Source: Motacilla alba alba
Lineage: Eukaryota; Chordata; Aves; Passeriformes; Motacillidae
Direction: 5' to 3'
Assembly (NCBI RefSeq): GCF_015832195.1
Contig: NC_052020.1
Location: 60,019,888 to 60,083,887, forward strand
Length of the DNA stretch: 64,000 nucleotides
Below, one piece after another: positions 23,351-34,584 of the stretch. Both the position numbers and the translations under genes were made by a program. The notes beneath the pieces were generated by a model, which searched no databases, was not told the origin of the DNA, and saw only the letters and a list, made by a program, of their open reading frames with translations. How positions within the stretch are numbered: position 1 is the stretch's first letter; every line of letters begins with the position of its first letter.

Positions 23351-23718
23351 CCAGGTTTTTCACAGCATCCAGAGCTGCTCCAACAGTGGCTGCACCACGT
23401 GGAGATGGAGTTCTGGGATCATTTTGGGGGGTTTAGTGTGTTTTAGGGGTAAAACACACCAAATCCCCCAAAATGATCCCAGTTCTCTTGGGGCTGGGAG
23501 GGTTTGACATCCCTGAGGGAGCTGTGAGGGGAGTAAAGCATCTGCTGAGGGCAAAGGGGCCACAGGGGACAGGGCAGGGTTTAGCAGGTTTCTGAGGGGG
23601 GAAAAAAGGGGAAAAGGAGAGGAAAAATGGTATAAAAGGAAGGGGGGAAATAAGAAGAAAAAAGAAGAAGAAAAATAGAGGAAAAAAAAGCAAAAAAGGA
23701 GGGAAAAAAGGGGTGGGT
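23351..23718 (+). repeat. Direct duplication, right copy (with intact hairpin and GA module 3)
   Basis: Second copy of 21625-22003, 1.73 kb away in the same orientation. Its central inverted repeat (23413-23482) is better preserved than that of the left copy. Confidence 0.92.
23413..23482. repeat. Hairpin: 33-bp inverted arms, 4-bp GGGG loop
   Basis: The left arm 23413-23445 starts CTGGGATCATTTTGGGGG and ends GTGTGTTTTA. The right arm 23450-23482 is its reverse complement with two mismatches in 33. The loop is GGGG. The fold could form as DNA cruciform or as RNA. Confidence 0.95.
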
Positions 23719-25769
23719 GTGCTCAGCAGCTTCCCTTTGCTCCAGGCCTGACCCACCTACATTTTCCCTGACCACGCTGCTCCTGCAAAACAGCAAAATT
23801 GGCTTTTCCCTCCCCAGCTGCTCCCTCAGAGCCTTTCCCCCCCCATTCCCTGGCCTGTCTCCATCCTCATCTCTTGCTGACCTCCACCTACAGCCCCTCA
23901 CATTCCCTAGAGAGCCCTAAATCCCCGAGCCAGCCCAAAATCCTGGCAGAGCACCCTTCCTGCCGAGTCCAGGCTGCTGCTTTCCCCACTGTGGGTGACA
24001 CAAGCTCAGCACAGCAGGAGCACCTGCCAGCCTGGGCGGTGCTTTTTCTCTCACGTGGCAAAAAAAAAAAAGAATAAAAAATGAAAATTTTCAAGCCTGA
24101 GGAGCGCTGTAAAGCCTGGATTAAGCAGCACAGGACAGCTGGATTCCCTCCCTCCCCATGCAGGGATCCCTCAAGTGTTTCATTTATCCCTGTGCCCACT
24201 CCCAGAGCTCTGATCCTTCTGGAATCACTGCCTTGGCACCACAGGTTTTTTGTGTTAAACATTCCAGTGCTCTTTTTAAAGTATATCACCCACAAGTTTG
24301 AGCTTACTAGTTTAAGGTTAATTTCTCTTCTCCCATGGTTTGCATGTTTTTCCCATCAACTACTGCATCCCCTGTATTTTCTCCTTTTGCAAGGAGCTGT
24401 ATCCCTGTTAGCTAGCATCATTCCCAAAGGGCTATTTTTGGGGTATCTCTGTTAGTATGCTTTTATTCCCCCCTTTTTTATTTCTTTTCTTTTTTTTTCC
24501 TGTATCCAACTTACTGGTTTTCCATCCCATTTTTCAAGATTTTATCTGTTCATCCCCTGCCTGCTTTTCACTTTTCTCCAACAACCTAAATACCAATTTT
24601 CTTTCAACTACACACGCACAAAAATAAAAAACCTTTTTTTTTTTTCCACACTACTTTTCAATAGAATGCACCTCCCTCCAAGGAGATACAGTGGAGTTTA
24701 AAATACACAAATCCACATTACATACCACTTCCTTTGTCTACATTCACTCATTTTATTTCTCATTCCCCAGGGTTCAACACCTTTCCCTGCCCACCTGCTG
24801 CTGGGAAGCCTCCGTTTCAGTGGATTTCTGGATTTTTCCTGAGCTGTGAAGTCACTGGAAGCAGCTGCTCTTTGGGGGCTCTCAGTTCCAGGCAGGATGT
24901 GGATTCCAAACCAGCCTAACTTTTACATCATTTAACAGAAACACTTACACAGGGCTTAGATTTTAGGCTTAAAAAATAATAATCATTGCCTCCCTTGTTT
25001 GCTGCTTATACCTCTCCTTAAGCCTGGCTCGCTGCATTAAAATAATCTTTTTATTCCCTTTATTCCCCATTTTTATTCACAGAGTGGAGGGAGGAAGGAG
25101 GAGGGAGGCTTCCCCCAGCGCTGGCATTAAGTGGGGAGTGAGGGAAGCACCAGAGGTGGATACAAATCCCTGAGCAAGGATGTGAGGCTGAGCAATTCTA
25201 TTAAATCAGCTGATGAATAATGCAAGGGATTTTGATGGGGCCGGCCCTGCCAGCACCACACAAACACCACCACGTCTCCAGGAGATTAAAAATCCAAGGG
25301 ATGCAGCAAGAACTGAGCCCAAAGCCTTTCCCAACACCTAGAGCTGCCCCAGGGTCACACTGGAGCTCTGTCCCCACCAGGTCCTTGCCCCTTGCCAAGG
25401 TTCTGCACACAGCCATGGAATCCACCAGGCCTGGTCAGTGTTCCCAAGGTGGCAACATTGGGAACAAGCATTTCCCAAGGCGGGGAACCTCTGCTCGGGC
25501 CCTTTCCAGCAGGACCAGAGCTGCTCCAGCAGCAGCCACAGGCCTGGAGGCGAATTAGAAACTGAAGAGGTTCAGACAGGTTGTGATGGTCCCCAGCTAA
25601 GGATCCCAAACTGCTGCAGAACCAGAGAGGGGGCAGGGAATCCCTGAGAAGGAACATGGAGGAGACCGGGAGCATGGAGAAGACCCAGCCATGTTCCTGC
25701 AGGACATCCTGGGGACACCTGGACCCACATGGACTCACACCACAGCCAGGGGACAGCTCTGACCTGCCC
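23719..25769. other. GNG2 5' intron, T-rich then mixed DNA
   Basis: From 24240 to 24770 the plus strand is strongly T/C-rich with homopolymer T runs. From 24950 to 25110 it is AT-rich and non-repetitive. I see no coding or RNA gene. Confidence 0.4.
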
Positions 25770-26020
25770 TGAGTGATGGATGAGAGCAGGGATCCCTTCC
25801 CAATCTCCCGTCCATCCCTGCCCTCTGGCACTAGGAGCCATTCCCTGGGTCCTGTCCCTCCATGCCTTGTCCCCAGTCCCTCTGCAGCTCTCCTGGAGCC
25901 CCTTCAGGCCCTGCCAGGGGCTCTGAGCTCTGCCTGGAGCCTTCTCCTCTCCAGGGGAACATTCCCAGCTCTCCCAGCCTGGCTCCAGCCCTCGGAGCAG
26001 CTCCGTGGCCTCCTCTTGGG
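25770..26020 (-). mobile_element. CR1 internal fragment
   Basis: Reverse CR1 lacking its 3' tail: CCCTTCCCAATCTCCCGTCC, CAGGCCCTGCCAGGGGCTC, TTCTCCTCTCCAGGGGAAC. Confidence 0.8.
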
Positions 26021-26769
26021 CACTGAGAATTGTTCCCATCCTCAGGAGGCTCAGGCCAAGCCCTGCCTGTTTCTCCCAAGGTTTCTGTGCAGAGAAACCT
26101 TTGGCTGCAGACACAACAACGCTGACAAACCTCACAGGCAGAGCCACTGGCGCTGTCCTGGTGTCCCCTGGTGACAGTGGCACTGTGAAGACATTTTCCT
26201 GGCACCCCTGACTCTCAACACCTTCTTCATCCTCCTCCCCTCCCTTGCCTGCACCTGCTCCAAAGCAAAACCAAAGAGGAAAATCAAATCGGTGCTGAGC
26301 AGCTCCCATCAGCTGACAGCTGCTGCTTTCTCACCCAAAACGACCCCAAACCGCAGCTCCTCCAAACCCACAGCTCCTGCACAGCAACTCACGGCCTCAG
26401 GGAGGATTTTAAGACAATCGAAGCCTGAAGGATCCTTCCAGCATCCCTTCAGCGCTGCCCGTAAGGGATCACACCCCAGGCTGTGCCTGCTGGACACCTG
26501 GCACAGCTCCCTGTGCCATCCCAGGGGATGCTGCAACAGGTTCCATATTCCTGAACCTTGTCCAGCTCCTGGTTTGTCCTCTGGGACGCAGCCCAGATGG
26601 GAACAAGAGAGAAAACACAGCTCCTGCACATCCCCTCAGGCTCTGGTGGCTGCACAGGGACACCCTGCCTGTCCCCAAGGAGCCACCACCGTGGTGGCTC
26701 TCCCTGGCTCAGCACCACGCCTGCTCCTTGGGAAACGACCCAGGAAAAGCAAATTATTAAAAGGGAATG
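26021..26769. other. GNG2 5' intron, single-copy stretch
   Basis: No gene or named repeat. Confidence 0.4.
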
Positions 26770-26940
26770 GGTAAAAATTGCAGAGGAGTTTCAGGCACTG
26801 GCACGCTCTGCCCAGGGTGGAGTCCCCAGCCCTGGAGGGACCCAAAGCTGTGTGGATGGTGGCACTTGGGGACAGGGGTGGGAACGGCTGCACTTGGAGA
26901 GAGGGCTTTTCCAACCTAAACGATTCCACCATTCCAAGCC
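26770..26940 (+). mobile_element. CR1 3' fragment (CCAACCTAAA group)
   Basis: Sense CR1 with TGTGGATGGTGGCACTTGGG and TTTTCCAACCTAAACGATTCC. Confidence 0.83.
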
Positions 26941-26981
26941 TTAAGTTTCCCGGCACGAGAGACGCGACAGCACCCGAACAC

Positions 26982-27017
26982 GTTAATGACCATAATGACC
27001 TTAATGACCGTAATTAG
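26982..27017 (+). promoter_or_regulatory. Triple TAATGACC tandem, nuclear-receptor-like half sites
   Basis: Four 9-bp phased TTAATGACC/ATAATGACC/TTAATGACC/GTAATTAGC blocks. TGACC is half of the AGGTCA nuclear-receptor element and TAAT is a homeodomain core. Confidence 0.35.
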
Positions 27018-28034
27018 CACAGGAACCCACCCGGCAGTGTCACCTTTCTCCTGGAGGTGCCAGCCCTGGGGACACCGGGGCTCTTCCCACCCAGGCAGGT
27101 GCAGGAGGAGAGGGAGGATCCCCAGCACGGATTTACTGCGGGAATGTGCCAGAATTAGGCGGTGGTGGCACAGGGCACCGATGTCCCCAAGGGCACCGAT
27201 GTCCCCGTGGTCCCCGCTGCAGCTGCCGGGTCTGCCGGCAGGGATGGGCACAGGAAAAGCAGGAAGCAGCCAGGCTTTGGGGCCGGGCTTTATCCCCCTG
27301 GCCAGGGGATGCTGAGCAGCCCTGTGACACCAGGAACACCGAGGAGCTGGCAGTGGGAATACCCCGTGCTCTGCCAAGGATTTTTTCCCTTTTGGAGGGA
27401 TTTGATGCGACCCAGGAAGGAGCACAAATCCCTGAGGAGCTCCTTCCCACACAGATCCCTCTCACAGTGCCCATCCAGGACCTTTCCAGGCAGGAAAGCT
27501 GTTCCTAGGGAGCATCACAGGATGGACAGAGCCAACTTTCCTTCCCAAAGCCCCTGGGAGAGCAGAGAGGAAGATAAACCTGTTAAACTGAGCCAGCAGC
27601 TCAGCCAAAGGAGCTTATCCAGCAGCACCCCTGGAATAACACCAACCTGCAGCTCAGCTGGCTCAGGAACCTGCAGGAGAGCAGCAGAGAGCTCCAACCA
27701 CGAGAGCTGCCCTTGGATAAACTAATTAACCCGGGCTCTAACGAGGATGATGATGACAGACAAGAGGGGAAGGAAAGTGCTGAGTGAAAAGCCAGGGAAG
27801 GACGAGATAAGGTGAAACCTAATTGTGTTTGGGAGGATAAGCAGGTCCTGGTGCAGCTGCTTCCCAGGAATTATCCAGGGTGCCTCAACTGCAAGGTGCT
27901 GATTTTTCAAGGCTTGGCCCAATGTCATTTCAGAAGGGATTTTTTTATTCCCACTGATCCTGGTGCTTGGAGTCCATCATTCCCACGTGAAATGCAGGAG
28001 ATGAGGGATTTTAGACTCCAGCCTCAGCACAGCT
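27018..28034. other. GNG2 5' intron, single-copy stretch
   Basis: No gene is supported. The GGGCACCGATGTCCCC motif is doubled at 27174-27208. Confidence 0.4.
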
Positions 28035-28100
28035 GTGTCCTCACCCATCCCAGATGGTCTCCTAGATCCCTTCCAACCCAAGCCACCTGTGATTCCATGA
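28035..28100 (+). mobile_element. CR1 3' end feeding the tail array
   Basis: GATCCCTTCCAACCCAAGCC, then GTGATTCCATGATTCCC, the normal CR1 terminal octamers. Tandem derivatives of the octamers follow directly. Confidence 0.85.
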
Positions 28101-28715
28101 TTCCCTGATCTGTGATTCTCTGATCTTGTCATTCCCTGATCCTGTCACTCCCTGATCTGTGATTCCCTGATCCTATCATTTCCTGATCTGTGATTCCCTG
28201 ATCCTGTGATTCTGTGATTCCCTGTTCCTGTCTTTCCCTCATTCCCTGATCCTGTCATTCAAGACCTGTGATTCCCTGATCCTGTCATTCCCTGATCTGT
28301 GATTCCCTGATCCTGTGATTCTGTGATTCCCTGCTCCTGTCATTCCCTGCTCCTGTCATTCCCTGATCCCCTGATCCTGCCATTTCCTGATCTGTGATTG
28401 CCTGATTCCCTGCTCCTGTCATTCCCTGCTCCTGTCATTCCCTGATTCCCTTCTCCTGTCATTCTCTGATCCCCTAATCCTGTGATTTCCTGATCCTGTG
28501 ATTCCCTGATCCTGTGATTCCATGATTCCCTGATCCTGTCATTCCCTGATTCCCTGCTCCTGTCATTCCCTGCTCCTGTCATTCCCTGCTCCTGTCATTC
28601 CCTGCTCCCCTAATCCTGTGATTTCCTGATCCTGTGATTCCCTGATCCTGTGATTCCATGATTCCCTGATCCTGTCATTCCCTGATTCCCTGCTCCTGTC
28701 ATTCCCTGCTCCTGC
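28088..28715 (+). repeat. Minisatellite grown from a CR1 tail (CTGTCATTCCCTGATC)
   Basis: About 630 bp of 8/16-bp units TGATTCCC, CTGATCCTGT and GTCATTCC, contiguous with the CR1 3' end. A segment of about 107 bp starting CCCCTAATCCTGTGATTTCC is repeated essentially exactly at 28471 and 28606 (135-bp higher-order period). Confidence 0.93.
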
Positions 28716-29324
28716 ATCCAGCCCCCTCCCTGCCCACCCACCTCGATTCCCTTGCACATCCCTAATCAAAGGCTCCATTAATTAACCGCTGGCCTGATCC
28801 AGCATCCAGCCCCTCCAGCACCATCCCAGCCCCTCCGGATGGGCTCTGGAGCCAGCCTGGCTTCTCCATGGAGCCAAATCCCTCCAGCTGGATCCTGCCC
28901 TTCCCAGCTCAGAGCCCCTGTCCCTGCAGCCACCCCGAGCTTCCCCAGGAGCAGCAGCACCAGGAGACCCCTGGCCATTCCCCCAGGGATTTTGGGTGGA
29001 CGAGGCCGCTCCTGTGCTCTGAAGGAGGTGGATTTGGGGGGTTTGCACCGTGCACGAGGCACCCAGAAGGAAAAATGCACATGGGAAGCCGGGCTGGAAG
29101 TGAGCAGGGAATAAAACTGTGCGAGGACAGGAAAAAATCCCTTTGCCCAGTGGAGCGGGATGCAGCCACATCCTTTTCCATGGAATGGGGTTCATTTCCC
29201 ACTGCCCTCATCCCTCCTCCCCACAAAGAGGCTGAAGAGCCTGAAAAGCAAGAAAAACTGAAAATCCGACCTAATCCCTCAGCTCGTTCCTCCCTCTTCC
29301 ATGCCGGCTGTGAACACACACGGA
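28716..29324. other. GNG2 5' intron, single-copy stretch
   Basis: No gene signal. Confidence 0.4.
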
Positions 29325-29334
29325 CACATCCCGC

Positions 29335-29605
29335 TTTTCCCTTCCCGCTTCTCCCATCCCGCTTCTCCCACCCCACTTCTCCCATCCCGCTTTTCCCACC
29401 TCGCTTCTCCCACCCTGCTTTTCCCATCCCATTTTCCCATCCCTTTTTCCCACCCCGCTTTTCCCACCCCTCTTTTCCCATCCCTTTTTCCAATCCCGCT
29501 TTTCCGATCCCGCTTTTCCCACCCCGCTTTTCCAATCCCGCTTTTCCCATCCCATTTTCCCATCCCATTTTCCCACCCCGCTTTACCCATCCCGCTTTTC
29601 CCACC
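29335..29605. repeat. CCCGCTTTTCCCATC minisatellite
   Basis: Units of 11-16 bp combining CCCGCTTTTCC, CCATCCC and CCACCCC. Pyrimidine-pure on the plus strand apart from the single G and A of each unit. Confidence 0.9.
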
Positions 29606-29864
29606 CCGCTCCGGGCACAGCAGGGAGACCCTTGGAGGGGTCACGCTGAGAACTGATGCCCCTGGAGCCTAAAATGGAGTTTTCCCAGGGTGAATCCCTA
29701 AATCCCAGCCCCAAACGGGGCGATCCAGGGGGAGGGAGCAGCCCCGCGGTCCCGGGCGTGCCCGCCTGGAGCATCCCGGTGGGATGGGCGGGATGGAGCG
29801 GGACAGGCAGCGCTTTTTGGGGACGCGGGGGGTCCGTGGGGCTCCAGCACCGTCTCTGCAGCCC

Positions 29865-29880
29865 TAATTACTATGGAAAC
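29865..29880 (-). promoter_or_regulatory. X-box/RFX-like site
   Basis: On the minus strand GTTTCCATAGTAATTA, close to the RFX X-box GTTNCCATGGNAAC, inside a CpG-rich patch. Confidence 0.35.
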
Positions 29881-31065
29881 AGCCGGCGCCGGCGCCTGGC
29901 TGTCCTCCTTCGGTGACTCACCGGGATTCAGGAGCCCCTGGAATTCCAGCGGGGCTGCCAGGTGGGATGGCACTGCCCACCCCGGGAAAATTGCATTTTT
30001 GTTGCGTTTTCCACTTGGCATGGGGTGGCAAAGCAGCAGGCGGGATTGGAGATGAATAACAGTAATAATAGTAGTAATAATAATAATAATAATAATTTAA
30101 AAAGAAAATTAGAGCTTCTTCACCAGCTCGCAGCCATCAATCCATGGGAATCCCTCCAGCATTTCCTGCTCCTGGTCTTGAGAACCCCCATGCCATGAAG
30201 CAGCCTCAGTTATCATCCCCCCCCCGATCCAAAACGTGCCCCACCAAGCCACCACCAGCTGATGGCTGCAAGGAGAAAACCCCACGAGATCCTTCAGGCT
30301 GGTGCATTATCCACTGGGAGCAAAGCTGGCAGCTCCCAGGGAAGCTGGGAGAGAGGATGGGCACGTGTGGAGAGACCACAGGTCCTCCCAAGGTGGGAAT
30401 ATCCCATTTTGGGGGACCAGGCTGCCTCCAGTCCTGATCCAGGCGATGCTGAGACTGCCGGGCCCGTGCTCCAGGTGAGCAGCCAGCAGCACGTTGCACC
30501 AAGCAGCATCCCTGCCTCCTCCTTCAAGGCTGGAAATGCCTAAAAAAAGCCCCAAAACTGGTGCCAAGGAGCAGCTGGGGCCATGCCCGGCCTTGTGGGG
30601 CCAGCACAGAAGCTGGGGTGGGATGGGGCTGAGCCCCGTGCCTGAATCCCACAGCACAGGGTGAGAAAAACCCCGGGAGCACCTCCAAACCCCCTCGCAG
30701 AGAAAGGCTTGGCCCCGGGGCTTTCCTGGCAATAATTAATTGAGTCATATTTCAATCCAGCCAGCGGCCATATGGCAGGAAAGAGGATTAAAATGGCATG
30801 CTCCAGTTGCATTCAGGGAAATCCAGTTAAAAAGGAAAATATCCTCAGTGCCTGGCTGCAGCCTGCTGCCACCCATCCACACGGCCCCAGCCCCTTCTCC
30901 AAGGGTGAGGAGCACGGGATCGCTCGGGAAGAGATGGATCAGGAGCAACTCGGGAGGGCAGGGGGAAAGGGGGAAAGGAATAAGAACCCAGAGGCAGCAG
31001 CGGGGAGAGCAGAGGCAGATCACTGCTGCTCCCGGCCACTGCCCTTCGGGCACCGTGCTCTAAGT

Positions 31066-31100
31066 TCATTAGCAGCTCATTAGCGATTGATTAATGAGGG
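31066..31100. promoter_or_regulatory. Homeodomain-core cluster, candidate enhancer
   Basis: Four ATTA/TAAT-type cores within 35 bases (TTCATTAGC, CTCATTAGC, GATTGATTAATGAG), in repeat-free DNA 750 bp upstream in coordinate of the CpG island. Confidence 0.3.
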
Positions 31101-31159
31101 GGTATCGCCGTGCGTCAGGATCGTCCTTAAATATAAATCATTTTCCACCAAGGAGGCGA

Positions 31160-31480
31160 GAATCATGGAATCTCTGACATGGATTGGGAAGGGTCCTTAA
31201 AGCCCAGCCCATTCCGCTCCTGCCATCCACACCTTCCCCATCCCAGGCTGCTCCAAGCCCTGCCCAACCTGGCCTGGAACAATTCCAGGGATTCGGGGCA
31301 GCCCCAGCTTCTCTGGGCACGCTGTGCCAGGGCCTGCCCGCCCTCACAGCCAGGAATTTCCTCCTAATTTCCATTCCAAATCTTCCCTGTGTCAGTTTTT
31401 CGCCGGATTCCCCCCTCCCATTGAGGGAAGGAGCCCTGGACCAGCTTTCCTCGAGCTCATCTTCCCGGCGATTTTCCCGG
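31160..31480 (-). mobile_element. CR1 3' fragment
   Basis: Reverse CR1: GAATCATGGAATCTCTGAC, CCAGGCTGCTCCAAGCCC, CAGGAATTTCCTCCTAATTTCC. Confidence 0.88.
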
Positions 31481-31656
31481 GAATCCTTCACCCCCAGCAC
31501 TGCTGGCAAAACACGGATTTGGACAGAAAGGAGAGGGACATGGCTGTAGGGACGGCAGGATGGACATCACCCCCAAACCCCTCCCAGCCAGGCTGGGGCT
31601 GATCCCACCACAGGCGGCTGCTGCAGGGATTTGGGGTTGGGAAAGACTCCCCGTTC

Positions 31657-31706
31657 CTTCCTTCCTTCCTTCCTTCCCGTGATTAAAAAAAAAAAAAAAA
31701 AAAAAT
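31657..31706. repeat. (CTTC)n and poly(A) microsatellites
   Basis: Six TTCC units followed by a 21-A run, between a CR1 and the CpG island. Confidence 0.9.
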
Positions 31707-32029
31707 CGGGAAAGAAAGAACACTACGTCTCATTCATGCCCGGAGAAAGCCTTGCCTGTGATGGCAAATCAGCTGATTAAGGAGGATCAAAGCCTTTAAA
31801 TCCAACCTTTGTTGGGAGCCCGAGCTCCCCGCACAAAGCCCGGCGGGGTGGGACCCCCGCGCCCCCGCCGCCCCCCCGAGACCGCGGGGTGCCCGTGGGG
31901 CGCGGGGGTTGAGGGGTTTGGGGGAATTTCTGCCGATTTAGGAGCGGCTCGGTGCCCACGGGGGTCAGTGACAGCGGCTGGCGGGGGTGGGGACCGCCCT
32001 GCCCAGCCCCACCTGCGCCAGTGCGGCGT

Positions 32030-32312
32030 GGCAGCGCCAGCCCTGCCAGTGCCACCAGTGTCACCAGTGCCAGCCCTGCCAATGCCACCAGTGCCACCGG
32101 TGCCAGACCTCCCAGTGCCACCAGTGTCACCAGTGCCAGCCCTGCCAGTGCCACCAGTGCCACCCTTCCCAGTGCCCCCAGTGCCACCAGTGCCAGCCCT
32201 CCCAGTGTCACCAGTGCCAGCCTTCCCAGTGCCACCAGTGCCAGCCCTCCCAGTGCTCCCAGTGCCACCAGTGCCAGCCCTCCCAGTGCCACCAGCCCTC
32301 CCAGTGCCCCCA
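32030..32312. repeat. CCAGTGCCA 9-bp array inside CpG island
   Basis: CAGTGCCAC, CAGTGTCAC and CAGCCCTCC nonamers in tandem. Being a multiple of three, all frames remain open (Gln-Cys-His in one frame). Confidence 0.93.
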
Positions 32313-32384
32313 TTCCTCCCCCGCTCCCGGCCGTACCTGGAAGCGATGCCCCCCGGTCCCCGCGGGGCGGGCGGCGGCGGGACG

Positions 32385-32528
32385 GACAGACGGACAGAGG
32401 GATGGACGGACGGACGGACGGACGGAGGGACGGCCGCTGGGAGGGATGGAGGAAGGGATGGAGGAGGGAGGGCGGGAGGGATGCGGCCGCAGCAGCAGCA
32501 GCAGCAGCAGCAGGAGGAGGAGGAGGAT
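32385..32528. repeat. GGAC tetramer and CAG/GAG trinucleotide runs
   Basis: GACGGACGGACGG repeats, then GGGAGGGATGGAGG, then seven CAG and five GAG triplets, all within the CpG island. Confidence 0.92.
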
Positions 32529-32849
32529 GGTGGTCAGCAGCAGCCCCGAGCGGCGAGTCCCCACCCAGCTTTGTCTGCGCTCATCCCGCTGCCTACAGGA
32601 AGCGGCTCAGCCCCGACTTCCTCCTCCTCCTCCTCCTCCTCTCCTCCTCCTGCTGCTCTCCTCTCCTCTCGTCTGCGCTCCCCCGGCGTTTGCGGATCGC
32701 TTTTGCCCGGACCCCGCTGCCTCCTCCCCTGCCCCGCGCCCTGCGCAGCTCCCTCTCCCTGCCGCTGCCCATCCCCTGTCCCTGTCCCTTAGGCGGCCCC
32801 TTGTCCCTCGGCCACCCCATGGCGCCCCACACCCGCTCCGTGCCCACCC

Positions 32850-34130
32850 TACACCCGTGTGCACCCACGGTTCCTACACCCACCCCATATCCCCCCCCGA
32901 ACCCATCCTGAACCCCCCCGCACCCATCACACCCCTAAACCACCCCCCGCACCCTAAATCCCCCCCAAACCCCTCCTGAACCCCCCTGCACCCATCACAC
33001 CCATAAACCACCCCCTGTACCCCAAATCCCCCCCGAACCCCTCCTGAACCCCCCCGCACCCATCACACGCCTAAACCACCCCTAAACTACCCCCTATACC
33101 CCAAATCCCCCCCGAACCCCTCCTGAACCCCCCCGCACCCATCACACCCCTAAACCACCCCTCCATACCCCAAATCCCCCCCGAACCCCTTCTGAACCCC
33201 CCCGCACCCATCATACCCCTAAACTACCCCCTGTACCCCAAATCCCCCCCGAACCCCTCCTGAACCCCTCCTGCGCCCATCACACCCCTAAACCACCCCC
33301 TGCACCCCATATCCCCCCAAACCCCTCCTGAACCCCCCCGCACCCCTCCTGAACCCCTCCGCATTCATCACACCCCTAAACCACCCCTAAACCACCCCCC
33401 TGTACCCCAAATCCCCCCCTGAACCCCTCCTCAACCCCCCCACACACATCACACCCATAAACCACCCCACACACCCCATCACACACCCTGAACCCCTCCT
33501 GAACCTCCCCACACCCATCACACCCCTAAACCACCCTCTGCACCCCATATCCCCCCTGAACCCCTCCTGAACCTCCCCGCACCCATCACACCCCTAAACC
33601 ACCCCCCTGTACCCCAAATCCCCCCCTGAACCCCTTCTGAACCCCCCCCCCCGCACCCCTCCTGAACCCCTCCGCATTCATCACATCCCTAAACCACCCC
33701 TAAACCACCCCCTGTACCCCAAATCCCCCCCCTGAACCCCTCCTCAACCCCTCCCCACACATCACACCCCTAAACCACCCCACGCACCCCATATCCCCCC
33801 AAACCCCTCCTGAACCCCCCCCCCCCGGACCCATCATACCCATAAACCACCCCCCCCTGCACCCCAAATCCCCCTGAACCCCTCCTGAACCCCTCCTGCA
33901 CCCCATCACACACCCTGAACCCCCCACAGCCATCCCTGCCCCCAAAACCCCCCAAACCCCTCCTGAACCCCTCCTGCATCCCATCACACACCCTGAAGCC
34001 CCCACAGCCATCCCTGCACCCCAAATCCCCCCAAACCCCTCCTGAACCCCTCCTGCACCCCATCACACACCCTGAACCCCCCACAGCCATCCCTGCCCCC
34101 CAAAACCCCCCGATCCCTCCCAACCCTCCC
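32850..34130. repeat. C-rich minisatellite, units of about 65-70 bp
   Basis: Roughly 16 copies of a unit with CACCCATCACACCCCTAAAC, CACCCCCTGTACCCCAAATC and GAACCCCTCCTGAACCCC. C-runs vary in length between copies. The minus strand is G-run-rich. No stop in some minus frames, giving Gly-rich artefact ORFs. Confidence 0.95.
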
Positions 34131-34334
34131 CAACTCCAAGGTTCCCATTTAAGGGCACAGCTCAGGGGATCACTCTCTATTTTATTTTATTTATTTTATT
34201 TTTTTCATCGCTATCGGCCCTCGTGCCCAGTTTGGGGGGGTTTGGGTGGCGTGAGGGATGGGGTTTTTATGAGGTGGCTTTTCCCTTTCCTCCACCTGCC
34301 CCAGCCCAGCCGTGTCCTCATGGAAATCCTTCCC
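34131..34334. other. Spacer between arrays
   Basis: Contains TTTTATTTTATTTATTTTA (34180-34199) and single-copy DNA adjoining a CR1. Confidence 0.5.
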
Positions 34335-34530
34335 TGGGAAGGTGTAAGGCCCTGGCACAGGGTGCCCAGAGAGCTGGGGCTGCCCCAAATCCCTGGAATT
34401 GTTCCAGGCCAGGTCGGCCATGGGGGCTTGGGGACAGCGGAAGGTGTCCCTGCCGTGGCACGGGTGGGACGGGATTGGATTTACGGTCCCTTCCAACCTA
34501 AACCACTCCGGAATTCCACGATTTTCTGAA
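34335..34530 (+). mobile_element. CR1 3' fragment
   Basis: Sense CR1: GGCACAGGGTGCCCAGAGAG to GGTCCCTTCCAACCTAAACC, between two minisatellites. Confidence 0.87.
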
Positions 34531-34584
34531 AGGAAGTTCCCGAGTCTCTCAGTCACGGCTGGGGAAGGGGGCACAGCAGAGCTG

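Larger units (their letters stand above)
29606..31159. other. GNG2 5' intron with candidate regulatory sites
   Basis: GC-rich around 29700-29950, including the X-box-like site 29865-29880 and a CCGGCGCCGGCGCC run. A short AAT/AGT microsatellite lies at 30060-30098. A homeodomain-core cluster lies at 31066-31100. No coding signal. Confidence 0.4.
31805..32835 (-). promoter_or_regulatory. GNG2: CpG island, candidate GNG2 promoter and 5' UTR exon
   Basis: About 1 kb of CpG-dense DNA, the strongest such block between GNG2 and FRMD6. GNG2 needs a non-coding first exon upstream of 9177, and this island is the natural candidate. It contains a CCAGTGCCA array, GGAC tetramers (32385-32436) and a CAG/GAG run (32490-32528). 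Strand and start site are inferred from GNG2; no exon border can be proven. Confidence 0.5.

Noticed and set aside
24240..24770. T-rich region as part of a retroviral internal sequence
   Set aside because: No gag, pol or env similarity and no paired LTRs; left as unclassified.
31952..32979. Cys/Gln/His repeat protein resembling a metal-binding or keratin-associated protein
   Set aside because: Three overlapping frames are open in the same nonamer array within a CpG island.
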